A stretch of 64,000 nt of DNA from Flavobacteriaceae bacterium UJ101. GTDB taxonomy: Bacteria; Bacteroidota; Bacteroidia; Flavobacteriales; UJ101. The notes under the pieces were generated by a model. That model was not told where the DNA came from and ran no database searches. It saw nothing but the letters and a program-made list of their open reading frames with translations. The position numbers and the translations under genes were made by a program. Location: positions 1,560,501-1,624,500 of the forward strand of contig CP016269.1 in the NCBI GenBank assembly GCA_001880285.1, read 5' to 3'. Shown here piece after piece: positions 15,811-24,980 of this stretch. Within the stretch, counting starts at the first letter, position 1, and each line of letters opens with the position of its first letter.

Positions 15811-16618
15811 ATGACTTGGATTAATTTTCCATATTACGCTTTAGGAATTATTCTATGTTGGATAATCGGAATACTGATGCTTATTTTTTCTTATAAAAAA
15901 GAATCATTTGAAAAAATAGCTTTAGGAGCTTTTATAATAGGAACCCTTATTCAAGCTATTTTTATACTAAACTTATGGCAAACTTTAGAGCGACCTCCTC
16001 TTAGAACATTAGGAGAAACACGATTATGGTATTCCTTTTTTTACACCTTTAATAGGATATTTTGTTTATGCAAAATGGCGTTATAAATGGCTTTTGCTTT
16101 ATAGTTTTTCAGTAGGAATATTATTTTTAGTAATTAATTGTTTTTCTCCTGAAACGTATAATAAATCGTTAATGCCTGCTTTGATTAGTCCATGGTTTAT
16201 ACCTCATGTTTTGGTATATTTATTTGCCTATGCGATTCTTTCAGCATCTTTTTTTGTTGCTTTAAAAGCATTTTTTGATTTGAGAAAAAATCATAATCAA
16301 AAAAACAAAGAAAATTTACAACTAGCAGATAATTTAGTGTACTTAGGAGTTGGTTTTTTAACACTAGGGTTGCTTTTTGGAGCACTTTGGGCAAAGGAAG
16401 CTTGGGGACATTATTGGGCATGGGACCCAAAAGAAATATGGGCTTTTTTAACCTGGATGGGTTATTTATTATACATTCATCAGCGAATTTATCAACCTAA
16501 AAAAACAAAACAAGCATTAATTTTCTTAATAATAGGCTTTGTAATTCTCATGATCTGTTGGTTTGGAGTCAATTATTTACCAGTAGCTCAAACGAGTGTT
16601 CATACTTATACACAGTAA
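15811..16618 (+). pseudogene. CcsA-like haem-handling protein, frameshifted at a T-run
   Basis: Two adjoining frames (15811-16086 and 16094-16618) together match one CcsA protein of about 268 residues. The first ends its good match at LRTLGETRLWYSFF. Shifting by one base after the seven-T run at 16036-16042 gives TPLIGYFVYAKWRYKWLLLY and joins the second frame. That frame contains the haem-binding WWD-type motif WGHYWAWDPKEIWAFLTW. With six Ts the gene would be intact. CcsA is needed for cytochrome c maturation, so a true loss would affect NrfHA. A sequencing error or phase variation are alternatives. Confidence 0.75.
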
Positions 16619-16697
16619 CCTTAGTTTGATCGAAGCTAATCATTAACCAATCCTAAAAAAATAAAATTCTGATAAAAAATCTGTATTTTAAGAGGAA

Positions 16698-18149
16698 ATG
16701 GAAAATAGACGAATTTTATTAACAGGTGTTACAGGTTATATAGGTAAAAGGTTATTACCCATTCTTTTAGAACAAGGTGATGAAGTGATATGCTGTGTTA
16801 GAGATATTGATAAATTTCAAAATGAGATTTATTTGAGTCATGAAAGAGTTAGTATTATTGAAGTTGACTTTTTGAAAAAAGGAACATTATCTAAAATTCC
16901 AAAAAAAATTGATGTTGCATATTATTTAATTCATTCTATGTCTTCTTCTGTAGAGAAATTTACAGAATTAGAAGCAGAATGTGCTTTTAATTTTAGAGAG
17001 ACTTTGGATAAAACGAATGTTCAGCAAGTGATTTATTTAAGCGGGATTGTTAACAAAACAACGTTATCACAACATTTGATATCAAGAAAAAATGTTGAAA
17101 AAGGATTACAGTCTCGTCATTATGCATTAACCACTTTTCGAGCGGGTATTATTGTAGGTTCTGGTAGCGCATCTTTTGAAATTATTCGTGATTTGGTTGA
17201 AAAATTACCTATTATGATAACTCCTAAATGGTTGAACACAAAAACACAACCCATAGCTGTTCGAGATGTTTTGACTTTTTTATCAAAGGCTATTTTAAAA
17301 GAGGATTTATTGAATCAATCATTTGATATAGGGAGTCCTAATGTACTTACATATAAAGAAATGCTTTTAGGGTATGCAAAAGTTAGAGGTTTGAAAAGAT
17401 GGATATTTACTTTACCTGTTATGACACCTAAACTTTCAAGTTATTGGTTGTATTTTATTACTTCAACATCGTATAAATTAGCAGTTAGTTTAGTTAATAG
17501 TATGAAAGTAGAGGTAATTGCTAAACCTTCTAAAATCAATCAAATACTAGAAATAAAGCCTATTTCATATGAAAAAGCAATAGAATTAGCCTTCAAAAAG
17601 ATTCAACAAAATAGTATTGTGTCAAGTTGGAAAGATGCTAGTATTAGTAGTCAATTTAATGATGATTTATCAGAGCATATACAGGTTCCTCATTTTGGAT
17701 GTTATAAGGATATTAAAGTTAGAAAGGTAATAGATCAAGAAAAAGTGTTAAATAAAATATGGTCTATTGGTGGAGAAAATGGATGGTATTATGCAAATAG
17801 TTTATGGGAAATTAGGGGAATAATAGATCAGTTAGTTGGAGGAATAGGTTTGAGAAGAGGTCGGACGAGTAAAACTGAATTAAATCCAGGTGATGCATTA
17901 GATTTTTGGAGAGTTATTAAAGCAAGTAAAGAAGAAACTCATTTGCTATTATATGCTGAAATGAAAATTCCTGGAGAAGCATGGTTAGAATTTAAAATTA
18001 TGAAAGAAAAATTATACCAAAGAGCTGTGTTTAGACCTAAAGGTGTTCGTGGTAGGTTATATTGGTATATGGTCTTGCCTTTTCATTATTTTATTTTTAA
18101 TGGAATGATTAATAAATTGGTTAGTTTTAAAGGAAATACCCCTGAATAA
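16698..18149 (+). CDS. NAD(P)-binding SDR-type protein with C-terminal DUF2867 domain
   Basis: This 483-residue protein has an N-terminal extended-SDR Rossmann domain with RILLTGVTGYIGKRLLPILL (glycine-rich GxTGYIG) and VAYYLIHSMSS (to about residue 300). The C-terminal part (about 315-480) has WSIGGENGWYYANSLWEIRG, GIGLRRGRTSKTELNPGDAL and WYMVLPFHYFIFNGM, the DUF2867 pattern. Proteins with this fusion are common but poorly characterised; the substrate is unknown. It is followed at 49 bases by the EI24-like gene on the same strand. Confidence 0.83.
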   Translation: MENRRILLTGVTGYIGKRLLPILLEQGDEVICCVRDIDKFQNEIYLSHERVSIIEVDFLKKGTLSKIPKKIDVAYYLIHSMSSSVEKFTELEAECAFNFRETLDKTNVQQVIYLSGIVNKTTLSQHLISRKNVEKGLQSRHYALTTFRAGIIVGSGSASFEIIRDLVEKLPIMITPKWLNTKTQPIAVRDVLTFLSKAILKEDLLNQSFDIGSPNVLTYKEMLLGYAKVRGLKRWIFTLPVMTPKLSSYWLYFITSTSYKLAVSLVNSMKVEVIAKPSKINQILEIKPISYEKAIELAFKKIQQNSIVSSWKDASISSQFNDDLSEHIQVPHFGCYKDIKVRKVIDQEKVLNKIWSIGGENGWYYANSLWEIRGIIDQLVGGIGLRRGRTSKTELNPGDALDFWRVIKASKEETHLLLYAEMKIPGEAWLEFKIMKEKLYQRAVFRPKGVRGRLYWYMVLPFHYFIFNGMINKLVSFKGNTPE

Positions 18150-18198
18150 TCTAAAAAAAATAATCATGGGATTTCTGTATATTTGAAAAAAATCAAAG

Positions 18199-18945
18199 AT
18201 GATAAAAGATTTTGTAGCTGCTGTAAAAACGTATCCAAAAGCACTTTTTTTAGTGAAAAAACTAAATTTATGGAAATATTTTTTTATTCCTGCATTGATT
18301 AGTTTAGGGTTTGCCATTTTATTAGGCTTTTCAATGTATTATTTATCTGATGATATTGGACATCTATTAAGTAGTTTTTATCCTTTTTCATATGGAAAAG
18401 AATGGATAGAATCTGCTGCTAATTTAGTAGGAGGATTATTGATTTTAGGTATAGGATTGGTTTTATATAAACACATTGTTATGGCTTTGTCAGCTCCATT
18501 TATGTCACCACTTTCTGAAAAAGTTGAAGAGTATTTAACAGGAGTAGATTGTACCATCCCTTCTATGGGTGAATCATTGATTAGAGGGATAAGAATCAAT
18601 GTTCGAAATTTATTTTTTGAATTATTAATTGTAATTCCGTGTACGTTTTTGTCTTTTATTCCTGTTATAGGCTTAGGATTTACGATCCTTTCATTTTTAA
18701 CACAATCGTATTATGCAGGTTTTGGTAATATGGATTATACGTTGGAACGTCATTTAAATTATCGAAATAGTATTGGTTTTGTAAAGGGAAACCGTCCTAC
18801 AGCTATTGGAAATGGTAGTTTGTATACTTTGACACTCTTGCTTCCTTTTATAGGAATTATTTTCATATTACCTATAGCGGCGACAGCTGCAACCATTTCA
18901 ACTATTGAAAAATTAAACGTAGATCCTAAACATTTGCATACATGA
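18199..18945 (+). CDS. EI24/CysZ-like membrane protein
   Basis: This 248-residue protein has four long hydrophobic segments. Features such as FSMYYLSDDIGHLLSSFYPF, MSPLSEKVEEYLTG and LLPFIGIIFILPIAATAATI are typical of the EI24 (CysZ-like) family. CysZ of enterobacteria takes up sulfate, but many family members have no assigned role. The stop overlaps the next gene's ATG by 4 bases, so the two are probably translated together. Confidence 0.75.
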   Translation: MIKDFVAAVKTYPKALFLVKKLNLWKYFFIPALISLGFAILLGFSMYYLSDDIGHLLSSFYPFSYGKEWIESAANLVGGLLILGIGLVLYKHIVMALSAPFMSPLSEKVEEYLTGVDCTIPSMGESLIRGIRINVRNLFFELLIVIPCTFLSFIPVIGLGFTILSFLTQSYYAGFGNMDYTLERHLNYRNSIGFVKGNRPTAIGNGSLYTLTLLLPFIGIIFILPIAATAATISTIEKLNVDPKHLHT

Positions 18946-19574
18946 AAAAGTATGCTGTTACGAAAATAAAGGATCATATGTCTTTTGATGAAGCTTTTAA
19001 TTCTTTGGATTCAGTTCCTTATTTTAAGATAAATGAAGTCAATTGGAGTGCGTATCCTTATAAACCCAATGTGAATGGGAAGCTAGCATGGAATACGAAA
19101 GGATTGTTTTTAGAATTTCAAGTAGAAGAAAATCAGTTAAAAGCAGAACAAGTTGCTTTTATGGGACCAGTTCATCGTGATAGTTGTGTAGAGTTTTTTG
19201 TAAGTATTGATAATAAGCATTATTATAACTTTGAGTTTAATGCAATAGGAGCACGTTACGTGAATTTTCGTTCTATTGAAACTAGAGAAAAAAAACCTTT
19301 TTCAAAAAAAGTATTAGAACAAATTCAAGTGAAATCGAGTGAAAAACTATTTACCAAAGTAGATCGTAAAAAAGCAAAATGGAAATTAAATGTATGGATA
19401 CCTTTTTCATTTTTTATAGAAAAGAATATACCTCAAAAAATAATTAAAGCTAATTTTTATAAATGTGGAGATGGTTTAGAAATTCCACATTATCTTTCTT
19501 GGAATGCTATTCAAACTAAAAAACCATCTTTTCATGAACCTGATTTTTTTGGAGAACTGAGTTTTGAAAAATAA
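18942..19574 (+). CDS. Carbohydrate-binding family 9-like protein
   Basis: This 210-residue protein has no signal peptide. It is a single beta-sandwich of the CBM9-like type seen in Bacteroidota. Visible family stretches are LAWNTKGLFLEFQVEEN, HRDSCVEFFVSIDNKHYYNF and the closing HYLSWNAIQTKKPSFHEPDF. Family members bind sugars in secreted enzymes, but this free-standing cytoplasmic-looking form has no proven role. It overlaps the EI24-like gene by 4 bases. Confidence 0.78.
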   Translation: MKKYAVTKIKDHMSFDEAFNSLDSVPYFKINEVNWSAYPYKPNVNGKLAWNTKGLFLEFQVEENQLKAEQVAFMGPVHRDSCVEFFVSIDNKHYYNFEFNAIGARYVNFRSIETREKKPFSKKVLEQIQVKSSEKLFTKVDRKKAKWKLNVWIPFSFFIEKNIPQKIIKANFYKCGDGLEIPHYLSWNAIQTKKPSFHEPDFFGELSFEK

Positions 19575-19803
19575 TCCATTTGTATGATTAAGTATAAAAA
19601 CTAAAAAATCCTTTAGCGATATAAAAAAGTCCTTTAGAGAGTTTTGTTTTTATAAGAAGTAGGTCTTTCATCAGTATATATTATAGTATAAATGGATGGT
19701 TATAAAAAATCATTATAAAGTATTTTACTACCCATAAAACCACATAAATACATCTTTTCCTATTATTAAAATTTTTGTGAAAATATTTTTTTTCAATATA
19801 AAT

Positions 19804-19825
19804 AATATAGTCTTTTTTATAAAAA
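19804..19825. repeat. 22-bp sequence shared exactly with 45124-45145
   Basis: A 22-base AT-rich string containing ATATAGTCTTTTTTAT occurs here and at 45124-45145 in the same orientation, each in a gene-free stretch upstream of a plus-strand gene. Flanks differ. It could be a shared regulatory element or a short dispersed repeat. Confidence 0.4.
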
Positions 19826-19873
19826 GATCTTTTTATCAGCTATTAGGATCTTTTTAAAATACAATTATATTTG
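19826..19873 (+). promoter_or_regulatory. Paired direct repeats and -7 box before the efflux operon
   Basis: GATCTTTTTA occurs at 19826-19835 and 19847-19856, 21 bases centre to centre. A -7 box TATATTTG (19866-19873) lies 12 bases before the ATG at 19886. Two roughly 10-base direct repeats two helical turns apart are the usual site geometry of LytTR-type regulators. The rest of 19575-19803 is AT-rich and shows no gene. Confidence 0.4.
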
Positions 19874-19885
19874 AAAAAAAACTAA

Positions 19886-20320
19886 ATGTTAAAAGTTCTG
19901 TTTATAGGGGGAATCATTATAACATTAAATGTTCTGTTGCAAGCTTTAGGTAATGTTGTATGGTTAAAAAGAATGGTAGGAAGTTTTCAAAAAAAACATG
20001 AAATTATATATTCTGTTCCTACAATAAGATTACTTGTTTCATCATTTTTGTTTCTAACCATACTGCATTGTATTCAAATTGGTATTTGGGCATTGTTTTA
20101 TCATTTTAATACAGCTATCAGTCATAATTTTATAAACGAGTTAGATGCTTTATATTTTTCATTTGTCACGTTTACTACATTAGGTTATGGAGATATCACT
20201 TTAGATTCTGAATGGAAATTGTTGTCAGGATTAGAAGCCATCAATGGGATTATGCTCATTGGATGGTCAACTGCATTAATGTACTCTTTAATTCAGCATA
20301 TATATAAAAATAAGTTGTAG
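19886..20320 (+). CDS. Two-helix potassium-channel-like protein
   Basis: This 144-residue protein has an N-terminal helix, an inner helix (about residues 45-70), a pore loop with the selectivity-filter signature TFTTLGYGDITL (about 94-105), and a final helix. This is the ion_trans_2 layout. It would form a K+-selective channel as a tetramer, but no ligand or voltage domain is present. It starts the rightward efflux operon; the HlyD-type gene follows after 2 bases. Why a channel is coupled to an efflux pump is unclear. Confidence 0.8.
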   Translation: MLKVLFIGGIIITLNVLLQALGNVVWLKRMVGSFQKKHEIIYSVPTIRLLVSSFLFLTILHCIQIGIWALFYHFNTAISHNFINELDALYFSFVTFTTLGYGDITLDSEWKLLSGLEAINGIMLIGWSTALMYSLIQHIYKNKL

Positions 20321-20322
20321 AA

Positions 20323-21411
20323 ATGGAAGGGGAAAATTCATTAAAAAGAGGGAGAAGTGTAAAAATACTAAGTCTGTTAATTGTTCTTTTGACAATTCTG
20401 ATATTTATTTGGTATGTTTTTTCAGATAGAAGAACGCCGAATACAGATCAAGCCAGAGTAAAAGGTTTAGTGCTTCCTATAGCACCTATGGTAAGTGGTT
20501 ATGTTACAAAAGTTAATGTGACTTTACATTCTGAAGTTAATAAAGGAGATACACTTTTTATAATTGATCAAAAGAATTATAAGTTAGCCGTTGATGCAGC
20601 AGAAGTTAATTTAGAAAAAATACTATTATCGCTTAAAGCAGGATCTTCTTCTATTAAAGCTGCTACTGCACGAGTAAGTAAAACAAAAGTGCAATTACAT
20701 AATGCAACTAGAAATTGGGAACGAACAAAAAGAGTAATAAGAGAAAATAAAGGAGCATTGTCAGAAGCCGACCGAGATCGATCAGAAACAGCCTATTTAG
20801 AAGCTATAGAGCATGTAGCTTCTGCAGAAGCTAATCTTCAAAAAGAAAAAGATGCTTTAGGACCTACAGATTCAAATAATCCAAATTTAAAAGCTGGAAT
20901 TAATCAATTAGAACAAGCTCGGTTAAATTTAGCCTATACAGTAGTTACAGCACCTTCCAACGGTATTATTGAAAGTTTTGATATAGAGGAAGGCTATTTT
21001 GCTGGAGCTGGAAGACCACTTGTTTCATTAGTTTCAAATAAAGATATATGGATTCAGGCAAATCTTAAAGAGAATAATTTATCCAATATAAAACGTGGAG
21101 ATGAAGTAGATATCATATTTGATATTCAACCTGGAGATGTTTTCAAAGGAAAAATAACCAGTATAGCTTATGGAGTAAGTACTGATAGAACCAATAAAGG
21201 AAATCTACCAAAGGTAACAACTTCTCAAGGGTGGTTACGAGACCCGCAACGCTTTCCTGTGATTATAGAAGTAGAAGATATTGAAATCAAGAAAAAATTA
21301 AGACAAGGAAGCCAAGCTGAAGTAGTGGTGTATACAGGAGATAATCCACTGCTAAACTTTTTAGCAAAAACAAGAATAGAAATCCTATCAGAATTATCCT
21401 ATGTTAGATAA
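20323..21411 (+). CDS. HlyD/EmrA-type membrane fusion protein
   Basis: This 362-residue protein has one N-terminal helix (about residues 13-32) and a lipoyl half-motif VLPIAPMVSGYVTKVNVTLH. A helical hairpin (about 80-190) is followed by the second half NLAYTVVTAPSNGIIESFDI and a C-terminal beta-barrel. It is the periplasmic adaptor of a tripartite pump. Its 3' end overlaps the next membrane gene by 11 bases. With the DUF2955/FUSC-like partner it resembles AaeA of the AaeAB aromatic-acid efflux pump. The substrate is not known. Confidence 0.88.
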   Translation: MEGENSLKRGRSVKILSLLIVLLTILIFIWYVFSDRRTPNTDQARVKGLVLPIAPMVSGYVTKVNVTLHSEVNKGDTLFIIDQKNYKLAVDAAEVNLEKILLSLKAGSSSIKAATARVSKTKVQLHNATRNWERTKRVIRENKGALSEADRDRSETAYLEAIEHVASAEANLQKEKDALGPTDSNNPNLKAGINQLEQARLNLAYTVVTAPSNGIIESFDIEEGYFAGAGRPLVSLVSNKDIWIQANLKENNLSNIKRGDEVDIIFDIQPGDVFKGKITSIAYGVSTDRTNKGNLPKVTTSQGWLRDPQRFPVIIEVEDIEIKKKLRQGSQAEVVVYTGDNPLLNFLAKTRIEILSELSYVR

Positions 21412-22432
21412 TATAAAACTAAAAACATTCTATTTAGATTTAAAGGAAAGCAAATCTATTTTACGTTGTGTATTAGGAGTATGTTTTGCATTAATATTTT
21501 GTACTACAATGGATTACCCTGGTGCTCATATGACAGCGATATTTACTTTAATGTTCTTAGATGTTGGGAAACAACCACTAGGTTTTAAAAAAGAAATAGG
21601 TATTGTAATTGTATTGTATATTTTAGGTTTTGTAGGTGTATACTTTGGAAACTATCTAATTGATTATCCTTTAGTAATAATTCCTACGCTTGGTTTGATT
21701 ATTTTTTGGTCATTTAGAAGCATTATAATTCCTCAGCCTATACGATTGTTATTTTTATTGTTAGTGGTTTTAATTCCTTTTATTAGTATCCAAGCTAATG
21801 CTTTAGGAGATGTTGTATTAGATACATTGCTTTTTAATGTTGTAATAGCATTATTAATAGTTCGTTTAGCCTTTTTTATTTTTCCTTTTTCAAAAAAAGA
21901 GATTATAAAAACAAATCAACAAGAAGCGACTAAATTAATAAATTATGATAAGGTAGCTTTTAATGGACTAGTGGTGGTTTTTCCTATTGTTCTATTATTT
22001 TATGTATTCAATTCCAATATTGCATTATTAACTCTTGTTTTTATTATAATATTAGCATTTGATCCATTCATTTACCAATCAAAAAAAGGGTTGGCACTGG
22101 TTGTTGCTAATATACTAGGAGGTTTAGCAGGAATTATAGTATACAATATACTAGTAATAGCACCTAGTTATGTCTTATATATATTATTGATTATTAGTAC
22201 TGCATTTTATTTTGTAACAAATCTTTTTTCAGGTAAAAAGATAGCCCCTGTTTATAAAATTAGTTTTAATACTTTTTTTGTAGTAATGGGTGTTATTTCC
22301 TCTTCAGATAATGATGCAGGAAGTACACTACGAGAAAGACTTTTTCAAATAATGTTAGCAGTATTTTATGTTGTTATGGCTTTTAAAATGATGAATGTAT
22401 TAAATAACCCTATTACTGATAATAATGAATAA
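21401..22432 (+). CDS. DUF2955/FUSC-like inner-membrane efflux protein
   Basis: This 343-residue protein has about ten hydrophobic segments in two groups. It has the motif TTMDYPGAHMTAIFTLMFLD near the N terminus and SIIIPQPIRLLFLL, as in DUF2955 and FUSC-related permeases such as AaeB. It lacks the large cytoplasmic domains of classic AaeB. It overlaps the adaptor gene (11 bases) and the outer-membrane factor gene (8 bases), so the three are almost certainly one pump. Confidence 0.75.
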   Translation: MLDNIKLKTFYLDLKESKSILRCVLGVCFALIFCTTMDYPGAHMTAIFTLMFLDVGKQPLGFKKEIGIVIVLYILGFVGVYFGNYLIDYPLVIIPTLGLIIFWSFRSIIIPQPIRLLFLLLVVLIPFISIQANALGDVVLDTLLFNVVIALLIVRLAFFIFPFSKKEIIKTNQQEATKLINYDKVAFNGLVVVFPIVLLFYVFNSNIALLTLVFIIILAFDPFIYQSKKGLALVVANILGGLAGIIVYNILVIAPSYVLYILLIISTAFYFVTNLFSGKKIAPVYKISFNTFFVVMGVISSSDNDAGSTLRERLFQIMLAVFYVVMAFKMMNVLNNPITDNNE

Positions 22433-23789
22433 ATTTTTAATTAAAATAAGCATAGTTTTAGCAGTAATGATAAGTTTTTCTTCATGTAAAATACATAAAG
22501 AATATACTGCTCCAGAAATCAATATTGAAGATACGTATAGCCATACAAAAGTAGATAGTACTAGTTTTGGTAATACAGCATGGTGGGATTTATTTAATGA
22601 TCCAACTTTAACTTCATTGATACAAAAAGGATTGGAGGAAAATGTTTCGTTAAAAAGTATTATAAGTACAGTAAAACAAACTCAGATACAATTGGATATA
22701 ACCAAAACGCAACTTTATCCAAGTATTAATTATGGAGTAACAGGTGATGTAACAAAGAGTACCGCTTCTTCTGAACTATCTGATAATGTAAATGCCGCAG
22801 TCAATGTTTCGTATACATTAGATGTTTGGGGTCGAATTAAAAATCAAAATGAAGCAGCTTTACAAGCTTACTTAGCTACTGAAATAGCTTATTTTGAAGT
22901 TAGAGCTACTTTAATTGCACAAATTGCTACGTATTATTTTACTCTAAGAGATGTTGATAATAAAGTTATTGTAGCAGAAAAAATGATTAATTCTCTAGCT
23001 AATTTTAGAGACATTATAGCAGTTCGTTATAAAGGAGGATTTATTTCTAAAGTAGACTTAAATCAGGCAAATATTCAACTAAAAGAGGCAGAGATTACCT
23101 TACAAAGTTTAATTCGAGCTAGAAAACAATTAGAAAATGGATTGAATGTATTATTGGGAACGACGATGGAGCCTATAGAAAGAGGTTTGTTATTGCAAAA
23201 ACAGCTACCTATTTCTGAATTTCCAACAGGAGTTCCAGCTGATCTATTAGAAAGAAGACCTTCTATTTTAATTGCAGAGAGAGAATTGAAAGCACAACTA
23301 GCAGTTATAGGAGCTACAGAAGCCTTGAAATACCCTAATTTCACCTTATCACTAGATGTGGGAGCTCAAGTCACAAATCCCAGTGCTTTTTTTAGCAAAT
23401 TAACAGCTAATTTGTTAGGACCAATATTTAATAAAGGTAGAATTAATCAATCTATTGAATTGGAAAAAGAAAAATACAATCAACTGGTTTATAACTATGA
23501 ACAATCTTATTTGGTTGCTTTTCAAGAAGTTGAAGATGCTTTAATTGCTATTGAAACGTATAAAACAGAAAATAAATTTAGAGAAGAACAATTGGGTTTA
23601 TCCGAGGAAGCTTTAAAACTTGCTTGGGTTCGATATAATGAAGGAATTACTTCATTCTTAGAATTTATCAATCTTCAAAATTCATTATTTAATGCTCAAT
23701 TAAAAAGCTCAGAAAGCTATAAACTACAACTAGAATCAATCGTTAAACTATACTTGGCTCTAGGTGGTGGATGGAATGAAAATAACTAA
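22425..23789 (+). CDS. NodT/TolC-family outer-membrane efflux lipoprotein
   Basis: This 454-residue protein has a lipoprotein signal ending SFSSC (lipobox about residues 17-21). Two repeats of long helices and beta strands characterise the outer-membrane factor family, with WWDLFNDPTLTSLIQKGLEE at the N terminus and LPAxLLERRPSI-type text as VPADLLERRPSILIAERELK. It forms the exit duct for the pump encoded by the two genes before it. The AI-2E-type gene follows after 11 bases. Confidence 0.9.
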   Translation: MNKFLIKISIVLAVMISFSSCKIHKEYTAPEINIEDTYSHTKVDSTSFGNTAWWDLFNDPTLTSLIQKGLEENVSLKSIISTVKQTQIQLDITKTQLYPSINYGVTGDVTKSTASSELSDNVNAAVNVSYTLDVWGRIKNQNEAALQAYLATEIAYFEVRATLIAQIATYYFTLRDVDNKVIVAEKMINSLANFRDIIAVRYKGGFISKVDLNQANIQLKEAEITLQSLIRARKQLENGLNVLLGTTMEPIERGLLLQKQLPISEFPTGVPADLLERRPSILIAERELKAQLAVIGATEALKYPNFTLSLDVGAQVTNPSAFFSKLTANLLGPIFNKGRINQSIELEKEKYNQLVYNYEQSYLVAFQEVEDALIAIETYKTENKFREEQLGLSEEALKLAWVRYNEGITSFLEFINLQNSLFNAQLKSSESYKLQLESIVKLYLALGGGWNENN

Positions 23790-23800
23790 AAATTATAAAA

Positions 23801-24856
23801 ATGAAGAATACTATTACTGTAACATCGTTTATTAAACTTACTGTACTCACATTATTAATTTTGTGGGCTTTCTATTTATTAAAACCTTTTATTGGGATTA
23901 TGGCTTGGGCTATTATTTTGGCTGTTGCTATTTATCCTTTTTATGAAAAAATAGTCAATAGAATAGGGATTAAATGGAAAAAACCTTTTTCTATTCTCTT
24001 TACATTACTTACCATTATGATTTTGATTGTGCCAACATATTCTATGATAAGTTCTATTTTAGAAAGTACTACAGATACAGTCAAACAAATAAAAAATAAT
24101 ACATTAAAAATAACGCCTCCATCACATAAAGTAAAAGAATGGCCTTTAGTAGGAGAACAGGTTTATGAAAATTGGCAAGAAATTACCATAAATGCTAAAG
24201 AATATATTTTAGTTCACAAGGAATATATACTTGAAAAAGGAGAAGTAGTGGTGAGTAGTTTTACAAAAATAATGGGATCATTATTGGTTTTTATTGCTTC
24301 TTTTATAATAGCAGTGGTCTTTATGTTCAATGCTGAAAATGGTTATAAAGGAGTAACCAAATTAGCGACCAAGTTAATAGGTAATGAAGGAGAAGAATTA
24401 GTTAAAATATCAAGAAATACTATACGAAGTGTAGTGAAAGGAATTCTTCTAGTAGCGATTATTCAATCTTTTTTAAGTTTTATAGGTTTTAGTTTTATAG
24501 GTTTACCTGCTGCGGGGGTATTTGCATTTATTGTACTCTTTTCTGCCATTGTTCAGATTCCTGTTACAATAGCCGTTATACCAGCTATTGTATTAGCCTT
24601 TTCAATTTCAGATAATACAACTATTACTGTTATTTTTACAATCTATATTCTTATAGTGTCATTGTTAGATAATTTTTTAAAACCTATTTTATTGGCAAAA
24701 GGATTACAAACTCCAACCATTATTATTTTCTTAGGAGCTATTGGAGGAGTGATGCTCCATGGAATTATTGGCCTTTTCATAGGGACTGTAGTATTAGCTA
24801 TTGTTCATCAATTTTATATACGATGGGTAAATGCACCTGAAGAAAAAGGAATATAA
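23801..24856 (+). CDS. AI-2E-family transporter
   Basis: This 351-residue protein has about eight membrane helices. It has the family features FIGIMAWAIILAVAIYPFYE, SFIGLPAAGVFAFIVLFSAI and PTIIIFLGAIGGVMLHGIIG. The family (UPF0118) includes quorum-signal exporters and Na+/H+ antiporters, so the name alone does not set the substrate. It is the last gene of the efflux operon and is followed by a hairpin terminator. Confidence 0.85.
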   Translation: MKNTITVTSFIKLTVLTLLILWAFYLLKPFIGIMAWAIILAVAIYPFYEKIVNRIGIKWKKPFSILFTLLTIMILIVPTYSMISSILESTTDTVKQIKNNTLKITPPSHKVKEWPLVGEQVYENWQEITINAKEYILVHKEYILEKGEVVVSSFTKIMGSLLVFIASFIIAVVFMFNAENGYKGVTKLATKLIGNEGEELVKISRNTIRSVVKGILLVAIIQSFLSFIGFSFIGLPAAGVFAFIVLFSAIVQIPVTIAVIPAIVLAFSISDNTTITVIFTIYILIVSLLDNFLKPILLAKGLQTPTIIIFLGAIGGVMLHGIIGLFIGTVVLAIVHQFYIRWVNAPEEKGI

Positions 24857-24871
24857 AGGAACAACTCATAA

Positions 24872-24904
24872 GGAAGTCAGTATTTTATTTTCTGACTTCT
24901 TTTA
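24872..24904 (+). terminator. Hairpin terminator after the efflux operon
   Basis: GAAGTCAG (24873-24880) pairs with CTGACTTC (24892-24899) around an AT-only loop and is followed by TTTT. It lies 16 bases after the AI-2E-family stop. Confidence 0.75.
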
Positions 24905-24980
24905 ATATATTTAAAAATTAAAATTGTTCACTAAAACCTCTCAAATCTTTTTCATAATTTAGCAGATCATTCCCAATAAA

